DNA from: Clostridia bacterium
Lineage (GTDB): Bacteria > Bacillota > Clostridia > Oscillospirales > CAG-272
Direction: 5' to 3'
Length of the DNA stretch: 6,870 bases
Assembly (NCBI GenBank): GCA_017386965.1
Contig: JAFOGE010000233.1
Coordinates: 1-6,870, forward strand
Under the pieces are notes generated by a model. The model made no database searches, had not been told where the DNA came from, and worked only from the letters and a program-made list of their open reading frames with translations. Positions within the stretch are counted from its first letter, which is position 1. Every line of letters starts with the position of its first letter. Shown in pieces: positions 1 to 6,704 of this stretch. A program made the translations under genes and the position numbers.

Positions 1-1
1 C

Positions 2-262
2 GTTACGGTTGAGGTAGAAGCGAAGGGACACAGGGTTGTTTTTACGGTCAAGACCGATGCTGCAACCTTGGGAGAAGCACTTTACGCTCTGGAACTGATT
101 AACGATCCGAGCTTTTTTGATACGGCAAACGGGATCAAGGCCGATTGGAATGCGGATTCCGCATATTGGGGCTACTTCGAGGGGGACACATACATGAGCG
201 TCGGGGTCAATGACACTCCGATTTCCGGAGGAGAGCATTATCGGCTCGTTTATACGCAATGA
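2..262 (+). CDS. DUF4430 (transcobalamin-like) domain protein, 3' part only
   Basis: An open frame runs from the window edge to the TGA at 260-262, giving 86 residues of the C-terminus; the start and any signal peptide or lipobox lie upstream, outside the window. The visible part matches the DUF4430 pattern: a short beta strand, then TLGEAL, a stretch around SFFDTANGIKADWN, an aromatic YWGYFEG turn, MSVGV, and a final GGEHYRLVY strand. This domain is related to the C-terminal beta domain of transcobalamin and intrinsic factor, and in Firmicutes is normally carried on exported, surface-anchored proteins. The next gene overlaps its stop codon (ATGA) and encodes an ECF S-component-like membrane protein, so a role as the extracellular ligand-binding partner of an uptake system is likely. 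The ligand cannot be read from the sequence; cobalamin or a similar cofactor is an inference from the fold family. Confidence 0.82.
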   Translation, partial: VTVEVEAKGHRVVFTVKTDAATLGEALYALELINDPSFFDTANGIKADWNADSAYWGYFEGDTYMSVGVNDTPISGGEHYRLVYTQ

Positions 263-804
263 TAGCGCAAGAGAAGAAAAAGCATTCCCATCTTCGGCTG
301 GTTTTTGAGCTTGTCCTTTGTGCCATGCTGGGAAGCGTAATGTTTTGCTCGAAGATTATTATGGAGGCGTTGCCCAACATTCACCTGCTCGGAATGTTGA
401 CCATGACCTTCACCGTCGTTTTTCGCTTCAAAGCGTTGATCCCGATCTATATTTACGTATTGCTCAACGGTCTTTACGCAGGCTTCAACATCTGGTGGAT
501 CCCCTATCTCTATATTTGGACCATCCTATGGGGGATTACGATGCTCCTGCCGCGCAGGATGTCAAATCGAGTTGCGGGGGTAGTCTATCCGATCGTCTGC
601 GGATTGCACGGACTGGCGTTTGGAGTGCTTTATGCGCCCGCGCAGGCGCTCTTTTTCCGACTGGATTTTCAGGGAATGCTGGCATGGATCGCGGTTGGCT
701 TTCCGTTTGATCTGCTTCATGCTGCCGGAAATTTTGTAGCGGGACTGCTGATATTGCCGATGGTTAAGGTTTTTGACCGATTGCTGAAGCGGATTCCTGT
801 ATGA
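259..804 (+). CDS. ECF transporter S component-like membrane protein
   Basis: 181 residues, very hydrophobic, with about five to six predicted membrane helices (roughly residues 14-36, 42-56, 58-76, 84-98, 104-128 and 140-170) and basic ends (KKKHSHLR at the N-terminus, KRIPV at the C-terminus). Size and layout fit the substrate-binding S subunit of energy-coupling-factor transporters, which captures a vitamin and docks on a shared EcfA/EcfA'/EcfT module encoded elsewhere. The LPNIHLLGMLT segment followed by FRFKALIPIYIYVLL and WWIPYLYIW resembles a family commonly annotated as ECF S component in Firmicutes. No strong ribosome binding site is close to the ATG (nearest GGAGGAG about 25 bases upstream), so translation is probably coupled to the upstream DUF4430 gene through the ATGA overlap. 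No EcfA or EcfT gene is in the window. Substrate unknown; cobalamin is suggested only by the neighbour. Confidence 0.75.
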   Translation: MIAQEKKKHSHLRLVFELVLCAMLGSVMFCSKIIMEALPNIHLLGMLTMTFTVVFRFKALIPIYIYVLLNGLYAGFNIWWIPYLYIWTILWGITMLLPRRMSNRVAGVVYPIVCGLHGLAFGVLYAPAQALFFRLDFQGMLAWIAVGFPFDLLHAAGNFVAGLLILPMVKVFDRLLKRIPV

Positions 805-810
805 TTTGAC

Positions 811-855
811 GGGGCTGCCTCAAGCTTGTTGCTTGAGACAGTCCTGTTTGTTTTT
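811..855 (+). terminator. Intrinsic terminator of the DUF4430/ECF operon
   Basis: Seven bases after the ECF gene, CTCAAGC (819-825) pairs with GCTTGAG (831-837) around a 5-base loop. After one C/A mismatch the stem continues with GGGGCTG (811-817) against CAGTCCT (839-845), using two G-U pairs. A T-rich run (GTTTGTTTTT) follows immediately. Stem length, loop size and U-tract fit a rho-independent terminator and separate this operon from the next promoter. Confidence 0.85.
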
Positions 856-906
856 GCCGCTTTTTGATATGAACTTGCGAAAGAGGTGTAAAAATACGGA
901 AAGGAA

Positions 907-935
907 TTGACACGGACGCAAAAACGTGGTATAAT
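907..935 (+). promoter_or_regulatory. Consensus SigA promoter with extended -10
   Basis: A perfect TTGACA at 907-912, a 17-base spacer, and a perfect TATAAT at 930-935 preceded by TG plus one base (927-929), giving an extended -10. Transcription should start around 941-947, leaving a leader of about 25-30 bases before the ATG at 971. It is the only promoter visible for the three-gene operon. Such a match predicts strong basal transcription unless a repressor acts; no convincing operator is seen. Confidence 0.92.
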
Positions 936-956
936 AAAATATTCCGAGAAAACGAA

Positions 957-963
957 GGGGAGG
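957..963 (+). promoter_or_regulatory. Shine-Dalgarno fixing the start of the TerB_N gene
   Basis: GGGGAGG lies 7 bases before the ATG at 971 and just after the predicted transcription start. It supports this start over the in-frame ATG at residue 11. Confidence 0.85.
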
Positions 964-970
964 TGTACGA

Positions 971-2671
971 ATGGATCCGTTAAAGAAGGACCTGCAACGG
1001 ATGCGCGAGGAAGAGCTGGATCGCTTTTGGGAAATTGACGCGCTTTTGCCGAAAAGGACGGTCGTTCCGCATGCGGCGGACACATCTGCGGTAGAGATCG
1101 AGATTCCTGCCGCAAAAGAGGATCAAAGCAACACTTATACCATCCCCCCGCGGCGCGCACAGGAGGAAAAGACCGCTCCAAAGCCGCATTATATTCCACC
1201 GCATAAGCCTACTACACCGCCTACTCCATCGGAGGAATACGTCCCCGAAAATGCGTTATTGCGACGGGTACGCATCTATCCGTGGAATAGCAGCTACCGC
1301 TACTATGAGGATTTCTTCCGTGACGCGGTACGCCTTTACCCGATCCGCGGCGAGGAATGCCCGAGAATCTCCTTCTTTTCTTACGTTCCGCAGTATAGTC
1401 AGATGAGTCGGGCGCAGCTGGAGTGGTATCTTTGGTGGCGTGATTGCTTTCGAAGAGCTGTGTTCCTCGAAACCGATTACAGCTATCTTCTGCTTTATGC
1501 GTATGAGCTGATCAACCTTTCAAGAAAGCTGGACCCTGTGCTTGTTCAGGGAGAGCTTTGCAAGCTTTGGGAAAGCTACCGGGATACCTACCGCCAGTTG
1601 GATTCCTATCTTCCTGAATGGATCTGTGATTGCAGCTTGCTTCATCGGCTGCCGCCCCCTGCGTGGAGCAGTCCTGCCCTGCAAAGGGCCGCGATGAGCC
1701 ATTGCCGATTCCGAGAGTTCTATGTAAATTGTTCCCGCGAGGAAGGATACGCCAGAGCTTTGCTTGCCTTCTGCTGCAATTATGATTACCGCAAGAGCAA
1801 ATTCTGTACGGAGGAGCAGCGCCCGCTCTTCGACCGTGCGATCCTTGCCGTGATCGGCGCTGCGATCGATGCAACGGAAAAGGAGGGACAGCTCTTCTTC
1901 AAGGCCGGCTTTGAGGATAGCCGCATGAGTCGGGATGCCTATTCGGGCGCGCTTTGCATTGCCCGCGTCAAAAGGCGGATCGAGATCGAGTATTGCTCCT
2001 TCTCGAGGTCGCATGAGCTGCGGTATTTTCTGACTGTTCTCGTCAAATACACCGAGAACGCGATCCGTGCTGCTCTGGGAATTCGCTCAAGACTTACCGT
2101 TTATGCCTTGCCGATGCAGATTCGCGCTCTGGCGGATTCCATTCTGGAGGGGATTCTTCCGCGAAAGCAATGTCGGGAGGAGCGTGAGGCCTACGAAGCT
2201 TTATACGATCTGCCAAAGCATTCGCTTTCTTTTGAGGCGGCGGCAGAGATAGAGAAAAGCTCCTGGGAAACCACCGATCTGTTGCTGGAGGCTTTTGAAG
2301 AGGAGGCAACCGAGGCATCGGAGGAGGCTTTTACGGAGTTGGTGCAGCATGCAAGTTCGCTCGAAAAGCAGATGCCGATCGAAGTGCAAGCCTTCCCGCA
2401 AGAGCCTGCCAATGCCCCCATATCCTTGCAGGCATCGGACGCATGGGCTGCCTACCGTCCTTATCTTCGTGCCGTCGCCGCGAAGGACGGAGAGGCGCAG
2501 AGGAGAGAGGCTGTCCTTCAAGGGAAGCCCTGTGACGTCCTGGCGGATGAGATCAATGCCTTGGCGGTGGATTGTTTTGGAGATTTATTGTTAGAGGAAG
2601 CCGATTGGGGATATGCTGTAATTGAGGATTACACCGATTGGCTGGAAACGCTCCTGCGAGAGCAAACGTGA
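971..2671 (+). CDS. TerB_N / TerB_C-like domain protein, first gene of the triad
   Basis: 566 residues, soluble, with no signal peptide or membrane segment. Layout: a charged N-terminal helix (about 1-28, ending in RFWEIDALLPKR); a proline-rich, probably disordered linker (30-95); a TerB_N-like region (about 100-225) with the FFSYVPQYSQMSRAQLEWYL signature at 135-154, then WWRDCFRR and DYSYLLLYAYELIN; an all-helical middle part (230-400) with RYFLTVLVKYTENAIRAALG at 351-370; an acidic low-complexity stretch (430-480); and a TerB_C-like end (about 510-566) with DEINALAVDCFGDLLLEE and a final VIEDY. TerB-family domains come from tellurite-resistance/stress systems and are thought to act as interaction or scaffold modules rather than enzymes. 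I see no catalytic motif; the many cysteines show no zinc-ribbon spacing. It is followed after 14 bases by the ATPase gene, so the product probably works with the ATPase and helicase. Domain calls are from pattern recognition. Confidence 0.8.
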   Translation: MDPLKKDLQRMREEELDRFWEIDALLPKRTVVPHAADTSAVEIEIPAAKEDQSNTYTIPPRRAQEEKTAPKPHYIPPHKPTTPPTPSEEYVPENALLRRVRIYPWNSSYRYYEDFFRDAVRLYPIRGEECPRISFFSYVPQYSQMSRAQLEWYLWWRDCFRRAVFLETDYSYLLLYAYELINLSRKLDPVLVQGELCKLWESYRDTYRQLDSYLPEWICDCSLLHRLPPPAWSSPALQRAAMSHCRFREFYVNCSREEGYARALLAFCCNYDYRKSKFCTEEQRPLFDRAILAVIGAAIDATEKEGQLFFKAGFEDSRMSRDAYSGALCIARVKRRIEIEYCSFSRSHELRYFLTVLVKYTENAIRAALGIRSRLTVYALPMQIRALADSILEGILPRKQCREEREAYEALYDLPKHSLSFEAAAEIEKSSWETTDLLLEAFEEEATEASEEAFTELVQHASSLEKQMPIEVQAFPQEPANAPISLQASDAWAAYRPYLRAVAAKDGEAQRREAVLQGKPCDVLADEINALAVDCFGDLLLEEADWGYAVIEDYTDWLETLLREQT

Positions 2672-2685
2672 GAGGAGAATGAGAT

Positions 2686-4053
2686 ATGACAGAGCATACG
2701 ATGACGCAAACGGGAGAAATCCGGGTTCCGAGAAGAATCCTGTCCTCCTTGCTTGCCTCCGTTTCGGCTGGCGTGGTTCCGCGTGCCGGGGCACCCTATA
2801 TTGCCATCGGACGCAGTGACGAGATCGCGGCGATGCTTTCGGATCTGGAAACGGTGAATGAGGGCGGCGGTTCTATGCGCTTCCTCATCGGTCGATACGG
2901 AAGCGGCAAAAGCTTTTTGATGCAGCTCATCCGAGGCTATGCGCTGGAGCGTGATTTTTTAACGGCGGATGCAGATCTTTCCCCCGAGCGCCGCCTTTAC
3001 GGCACAGGAGGCAGCGGACTTGCAACCTATCGGGAGCTGATGAAGAATCTGGCGTCCAAGTCCTCTCCCGATGGAGGTGCATTGCCGCGTATTGCGGCGC
3101 GTTGGATCACGGATCTGCAAAACCGCATTCTACAAAAGGGAATCTCCTTGGAGGATCCGCACTTTTCCACGCTTCTGGAGCAAGCGGTGATGGATACCCT
3201 TCGCGAGCTGGAATTTTTGGTTGGCGGATTTGATTTTGCAAGGGTGCTGATCGCATATTACCGTGCCTACATGCAGGGTGAGGACGGAAAGAAAAGCGCC
3301 TGCCTGCGCTGGTTGCGTGGGGAATACGCAAACAAGACCGAGGCGCGGCGCGACATTGGCTTTTCGGTTTCGACGATCATTGATGACGAGAACTGGTACG
3401 ATTTTCTCAAGCTTTGGGCAGGACTTGCCAAGGCGATGGGATATCGTGGATTGATTGTCTTCATTGATGAGTGTGTCAACCTATACAAGATTCCGCACCG
3501 CGTCAGTCGTGAAAACAACTACGAGAAGATCCTTTCCATGTTCAACGATACCCTGCAGGGAAGAGCCCCCGGCCTTGCGCTGGTTCTTGGTGGCACACCT
3601 CAGTTCTTGGAGGATACAAGGCGAGGCCTGTTTGGCTATGAGGCCCTTCGAAGCCGCCTTTGCGACAGTCGCTTTGCCGTCGAGGGCGCAAAGAATCTGA
3701 TCGGCCCGGTCATTCGCTTGCGCCGTCTTTCGGACGACGAGCTGTTCGCCTTGATCACTCGCGTGACCAAGCTTTATGCGCAGTATTACGAAAATTCACC
3801 CACTGTCACACAGGAGCAGATGGCGGCCTTCCTTAATGTTTGTCTGGACCGTGCGGGGACGAATAGCATGATCACACCTCGCGAGATGCTCCGCGATTAT
3901 ATGACCGTTCTTAATATTCTGATGCAGAATCCGAGCTTGACCTTTGACGAGGTGCTTGGGAGGACTGTAACTTTGGAGCCGGAGGAGAAGGAGGAGGCAA
4001 AGCCGACGCCGCCGGAGGCGAGGAAGTATTCCTTAGATGAAATCGAATTTTGA
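2686..4053 (+). CDS. BrxD-like P-loop ATPase (DUF2791 family)
   Basis: 455 residues. Walker A is GRYGSGKS at 69-76 (K75); Walker B is GLIVFIDE at 255-262 (D261, E262). After it comes the family hallmark LGGTPQFLEDTRRGLFGYEA followed by LRSRL (301-325), combining a sensor-like strand with arginines that may act across subunits. A TPREMLRDYMTVLNIL helix (397-412) resembles the C-terminal lid/winged-helix region. This is the family of BREX BrxD, AAA+/ORC-like ATPases thought to bind DNA or load partner proteins. The C-terminus is an acidic proline-containing linker (430-446) ending in YSLDEIEF, possibly a docking tail. AGGAG at 2673-2677, 8 bases from the ATG, supports the start; an ATG at codon 6 is a weaker alternative. 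The gene lies between the TerB_N gene (14 bases) and the helicase gene (31 bases). All key ATPase residues are intact. BrxD-like is a family statement; no complete BREX locus is present. Confidence 0.87.
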   Translation: MTEHTMTQTGEIRVPRRILSSLLASVSAGVVPRAGAPYIAIGRSDEIAAMLSDLETVNEGGGSMRFLIGRYGSGKSFLMQLIRGYALERDFLTADADLSPERRLYGTGGSGLATYRELMKNLASKSSPDGGALPRIAARWITDLQNRILQKGISLEDPHFSTLLEQAVMDTLRELEFLVGGFDFARVLIAYYRAYMQGEDGKKSACLRWLRGEYANKTEARRDIGFSVSTIIDDENWYDFLKLWAGLAKAMGYRGLIVFIDECVNLYKIPHRVSRENNYEKILSMFNDTLQGRAPGLALVLGGTPQFLEDTRRGLFGYEALRSRLCDSRFAVEGAKNLIGPVIRLRRLSDDELFALITRVTKLYAQYYENSPTVTQEQMAAFLNVCLDRAGTNSMITPREMLRDYMTVLNILMQNPSLTFDEVLGRTVTLEPEEKEEAKPTPPEARKYSLDEIEF

Positions 4054-4074
4054 TCCCTCAACGATTTTAAGAAC

Positions 4075-4080
4075 AGGAGG
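4075..4080 (+). promoter_or_regulatory. Shine-Dalgarno choosing the helicase start at 4085
   Basis: A full AGGAGG lies 4 bases before the ATG at 4085. The longer in-frame start at 4037 would overlap the ATPase gene by 17 bases, has only AGGAAG (4021-4026) 10 bases upstream, and adds 16 residues (MKSNFDPSTILRTGGN) without domain character, so 4085 is preferred. Confidence 0.75.
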
Positions 4081-4084
4081 AAAT

Positions 4085-6313
4085 ATGAGCCGCGCTGATG
4101 AAATTTTTGAACGCTTTCCGGATTTTGTCCGTGAGTTTATCTATTCCCACGGATGGGAAAGTCTAAGAGAGGTACAGCTCTCGGCAGCCGAAACCATTTT
4201 TTATACCGACCATAATTTACTCTTGACCTCCTCGACTGCAAGCGGAAAGACCGAGGCAGCCTTTTTCCCCATCCTTACGCAGCTGTCCGAGGATCCGCCC
4301 ACGGGGATCGGTGTCTTGTATATCGCGCCGCTCAAAAGCTTGATCAACGATCAGTTTTACCGCATGGAGGAGCTTTTGGATCAAAGCGGCATTCCGGTTA
4401 CGCATTGGCACGGGGACGTTGCACAATCGCACAAGAGGAAGCTTTTGGAGCATCCGCGAGGGATCCTTCAGGTTACCCCGGAATCCTTGGAATCTATGCT
4501 GATCAACCGAAGCAACGATATCGTGCGCCTTTTCGGAGATCTGCGCTTCGTCGTCATTGACGAGATCCATACGCTGACAGGAAGCGACCGAGGCAATCAG
4601 ATCCTTTGTCAGCTTGCCCGAATCGGTCGCTTGATCGGTCACCATCCTCGACGCATCGGATTGTCCGCTACGATCGGAGATCCCGATCTGGCCTCTGCCT
4701 GGCTGGGGCAGGGAAGCGGGCGGGTAACCGACGTGGCGCTTCCCGAAAATGGAAAGATCCGATGGAGATTGGGAATGGAGCATTTCTATATTCAGAATTC
4801 CAATCCGGAGCAGGCAACACCGCGCAGTGAGGCGGAGGCGGGAGCCGCCGTTCCGTTTGACGCAGGATATTCCTATATGTATGATTGCGTGCGTGACCGA
4901 AAATCGCTCGTCTTTTCCAATTCACGGGAGGAAACCGAGTATATTTGCGCAACATTGCGGCAGATCGCAAAAAAACGGGGCGATGAGGATATCTTCCTGA
5001 TCCATCACGGCAACCTTTCCGCATCCTTGAGAGAGGAAGCGGAGATGAAGATGAAGGACGAGGAGGTCCACGCGGTAACCTGTGCCACGGTCACGCTGGA
5101 GCTTGGTGTGGACATTGGCCGTTTGGAGCGCGTGTTGCAGAATCAGTCCCCGAATTCCGTCACGGGATTTTTGCAGCGTCTGGGACGCTCCGGACGTCGC
5201 GGTCAGCCACCTGAGATGATGATGGTATTCCGTGAGGAAGACCCTCTGCCAAACACGCCGCTTCCGCAGCTGATTCCTTGGGAGCTTCTCAAGGCGATCG
5301 CCATCGTCCAGCTCTACATCGAGGAGCGCTTGATTGAGCCTCCCGTACTGCGCAAGCTGCCGTACAGTCTTTTGTTCCATCAGACGCTCAGCGTTTTGGC
5401 ATCCTCCGGGGAGCTTTCTCCGCGCAGGCTGGCCGAGCGCGTGCTTGGACTGCCGCCCTTTGCGGAGGTTCCGCAGGAGGATTATAAGGTCTTGATTCTT
5501 TCGATGCTGAACAACGATTTTTTGGAGATGACCGACGAAAAAACACTCATCGTGGGGCTTGCGGGCGAGCGATTGCTTCGAAGCTTTAAGTTTTATGCGG
5601 TTTTCAAGGATTCCGAGGATTATACTGTGCGTTGCGAGGCGGATGAGATCGGAACCATTACAACGCCGCCTCCGGTGGGAGATCGCTTTGCACTGGCCGG
5701 ACGCGTCTGGGAGGTCGAGGAGCTGGATATTGCGCACAAGCTGATCTATGTCAAGGGTGTGGAAGGAAAGATGGAGGTATCCTGGCCGGGAGATTACGGC
5801 GAGATCCACACGCGGATTCTGGAGCGGATGAAGCAGGTTCTCCTGGAGGACACCGTCTATCCCTATCTCAAGCCCAACGCGCAGAAGCGGTTGGACCTGG
5901 CACGCCACGTGGCACGCAACACGGGAATGCTACAACACTCGCTTGTGCATCTGGGTGGCTTTTCCTATTGCCTGTTCCCTTGGCTTGGAACGCGCTCCTT
6001 CCGTGCAATGCGGAAGCTGATCGCAACGGAGAATCGGGAGCTTGGAATCAACGGGTTGGAGTATGAGGGCTGCTATTATCTTACCTTCAAGATGTCGCAG
6101 GGGACACCGGAGGAGTTGATTGCACGTCTTTCGGAAAAGCTTTCCTGCGGAGAGGTGAATGCGCAGTCGCTCGTTTCCGGGAAGGAGATTCCTGTCTTTG
6201 AGAAATACGACGATTACGTTCCCGCGGATCTTCTGCGGCATGCCTATGCGGTGGACAAGATCAATTTGCAGGAGGCAGGAAAGCGTATTTTTGAGATCGC
6301 GGCAGAGCAATAA
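4085..6313 (+). CDS. Lhr/BrxHI-like superfamily 2 DEAD/DEAH-box helicase
   Basis: 742 residues from the preferred start. The helicase motifs are complete and in order: Q-motif glutamine Q31; motif I SSTASGKTEA (49-58, K55); Ia APLKSLINDQ (81-90); Ib TPESL (131-135); II DEIH (159-162); III SAT (194-196); IV LVFSNSR (275-281); V TVTLELGVDIG (335-345); VI QRLGRSGRRG (364-373). DEIH, LELGVDIG and QRLGRSGRRG are characteristic of the Lhr group of 3'-5' translocating DNA/RNA helicases. The C-terminal 360 residues follow the shorter Lhr-core plan: winged-helix-like region (about 400-500), then a beta-rich part with EIGTITTPPPVGDRFALAGR and VWEVEEL (521-547) and SWPGDYGEIHTRILERM (566-582). It is about half the length of full E. 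coli Lhr, similar to BrxHI helicases of type 2 BREX. It is the last gene of the operon, placing an unwinding motor with the TerB_N protein and the ATPase. No nuclease or zinc-finger domain is fused. Nucleic acid substrate unknown. Confidence 0.9.
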   Translation: MSRADEIFERFPDFVREFIYSHGWESLREVQLSAAETIFYTDHNLLLTSSTASGKTEAAFFPILTQLSEDPPTGIGVLYIAPLKSLINDQFYRMEELLDQSGIPVTHWHGDVAQSHKRKLLEHPRGILQVTPESLESMLINRSNDIVRLFGDLRFVVIDEIHTLTGSDRGNQILCQLARIGRLIGHHPRRIGLSATIGDPDLASAWLGQGSGRVTDVALPENGKIRWRLGMEHFYIQNSNPEQATPRSEAEAGAAVPFDAGYSYMYDCVRDRKSLVFSNSREETEYICATLRQIAKKRGDEDIFLIHHGNLSASLREEAEMKMKDEEVHAVTCATVTLELGVDIGRLERVLQNQSPNSVTGFLQRLGRSGRRGQPPEMMMVFREEDPLPNTPLPQLIPWELLKAIAIVQLYIEERLIEPPVLRKLPYSLLFHQTLSVLASSGELSPRRLAERVLGLPPFAEVPQEDYKVLILSMLNNDFLEMTDEKTLIVGLAGERLLRSFKFYAVFKDSEDYTVRCEADEIGTITTPPPVGDRFALAGRVWEVEELDIAHKLIYVKGVEGKMEVSWPGDYGEIHTRILERMKQVLLEDTVYPYLKPNAQKRLDLARHVARNTGMLQHSLVHLGGFSYCLFPWLGTRSFRAMRKLIATENRELGINGLEYEGCYYLTFKMSQGTPEELIARLSEKLSCGEVNAQSLVSGKEIPVFEKYDDYVPADLLRHAYAVDKINLQEAGKRIFEIAAEQ

Positions 6314-6317
6314 AAGG

Positions 6318-6355
6318 GAAGGAGTGAGATGCGGAATTCCGCATCTCACTCCTTC
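6318..6355. terminator. Perfect 19-bp inverted repeat between convergent genes, probable shared terminator
   Basis: GAAGGAGTGAGATGCGGAA (6318-6336) is followed directly by its exact reverse complement (6337-6355), with GAATTC at the centre. It starts 5 bases after the helicase stop and includes the last codons of the minus-strand gene. On the minus strand it is followed by CCTTTTATT, a modest U-tract, so it is a credible terminator for the minus-strand gene. On the plus strand the following TGCTTCTGC is not U-rich, so there it may act mainly as a 3'-end stabiliser or a weak terminator. Confidence 0.75.
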
Positions 6356-6600
6356 TGCTTCTGCTCGCGCTCCAAAAGATCTGCGCAGACGAAGGTGCCG
6401 ACCGCGATCACGATCCCCGCAACGAGGTATTCTGCCATTGCGGGATATTGAGAATCGGCAAGGATCGGGTTTTGCGTCCGTGCCGAGAGATATTCGATCA
6501 GGAGCGCAATTCCGCAAAGCATAAGAAAGAAAAGCTCGGTATGTAGGACGCTTCTTGCAATGCTCCTTTCGCTTTTGCTTCGCCGGGTTCGCTTTTTCAT
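6346..6600 (-). CDS. Small two-helix membrane protein, function unknown
   Basis: 84 residues, convergent with the helicase gene. It has a strongly basic N-terminus (MKKRTRRSKSER), a first hydrophobic helix at about 22-40 (ELFFLMLCGIALLIEYL), a short loop with ILADSQYPAM, a second helix at about 56-75 (AEYLVAGIVIAVGTFVCADLL), and a charged tail (EREQKQKE). The positive-inside rule suggests both ends are cytoplasmic. A strong AAGGAGG (complement of 6611-6617) lies 10 bases before the ATG, and a promoter-like sequence is further upstream, which supports a real gene despite its size. The last codons are formed by the inverted repeat at 6318-6355. I do not recognise a family; it carries no catalytic motif. 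Nothing ties it to the triad except proximity, and the opposite orientation argues for independent expression. Confidence 0.72.
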   Translation of the reverse strand: MKKRTRRSKSERSIARSVLHTELFFLMLCGIALLIEYLSARTQNPILADSQYPAMAEYLVAGIVIAVGTFVCADLLEREQKQKE

Positions 6601-6672
6601 TTTCGGATCTCCTCCTTTTTGCTTTTTTATACAGTTTCAAAAAAATGAATATTTTTTCCTTTTCCTTCAAAC

Positions 6673-6696
6673 AAAAACCGAACACAACCGGTTTTT
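6673..6696 (-). promoter_or_regulatory. Hairpin at the 5' end of the minus-strand leader
   Basis: AAAAACCG and CGGTTTTT form an 8-bp stem around an 8-base loop. On the minus strand it lies within a few bases of the predicted transcription start and is followed by TGTTTG. It could be a 5' stabilising stem or a weak attenuator; five of its pairs are A-U, so strength is limited. Confidence 0.35.
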
Positions 6697-6704
6697 CTAC
6701 ACAC

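Noticed and set aside
150..164. Small palindrome ATGCGGA-T-TCCGCAT resembling the core of the 6318-6355 repeat
   Set aside because: It lies inside the conserved DUF4430 coding sequence and encodes part of the domain. The shared core is short, so common origin cannot be supported.
911..928. CACG...CGTG inverted repeat between the -35 and -10 of the triad promoter as an operator
   Set aside because: Only four base pairs with a 10-base gap; such matches are expected by chance.
1445..1810. Cysteine-rich stretch of the TerB_N protein as a zinc-binding or iron-sulfur domain
   Set aside because: The cysteines (for example C219, C221, C268, C269, C279) do not form paired CxxC knuckles, and the sequence reads as helical.
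4922..5908. Long 328-codon open frame on the minus strand opposite the helicase gene
   Set aside because: It is antisense to conserved helicase motifs V and VI, has no recognisable domain and no clear ribosome binding site; it is a shadow of the real gene.
971..6313. Complete BREX or DISARM system
   Set aside because: No methyltransferase, PglZ, BrxC/PglY, DUF1998 or PLD-type protein is present; only the BrxD/BrxHI-like pair is shared with BREX.
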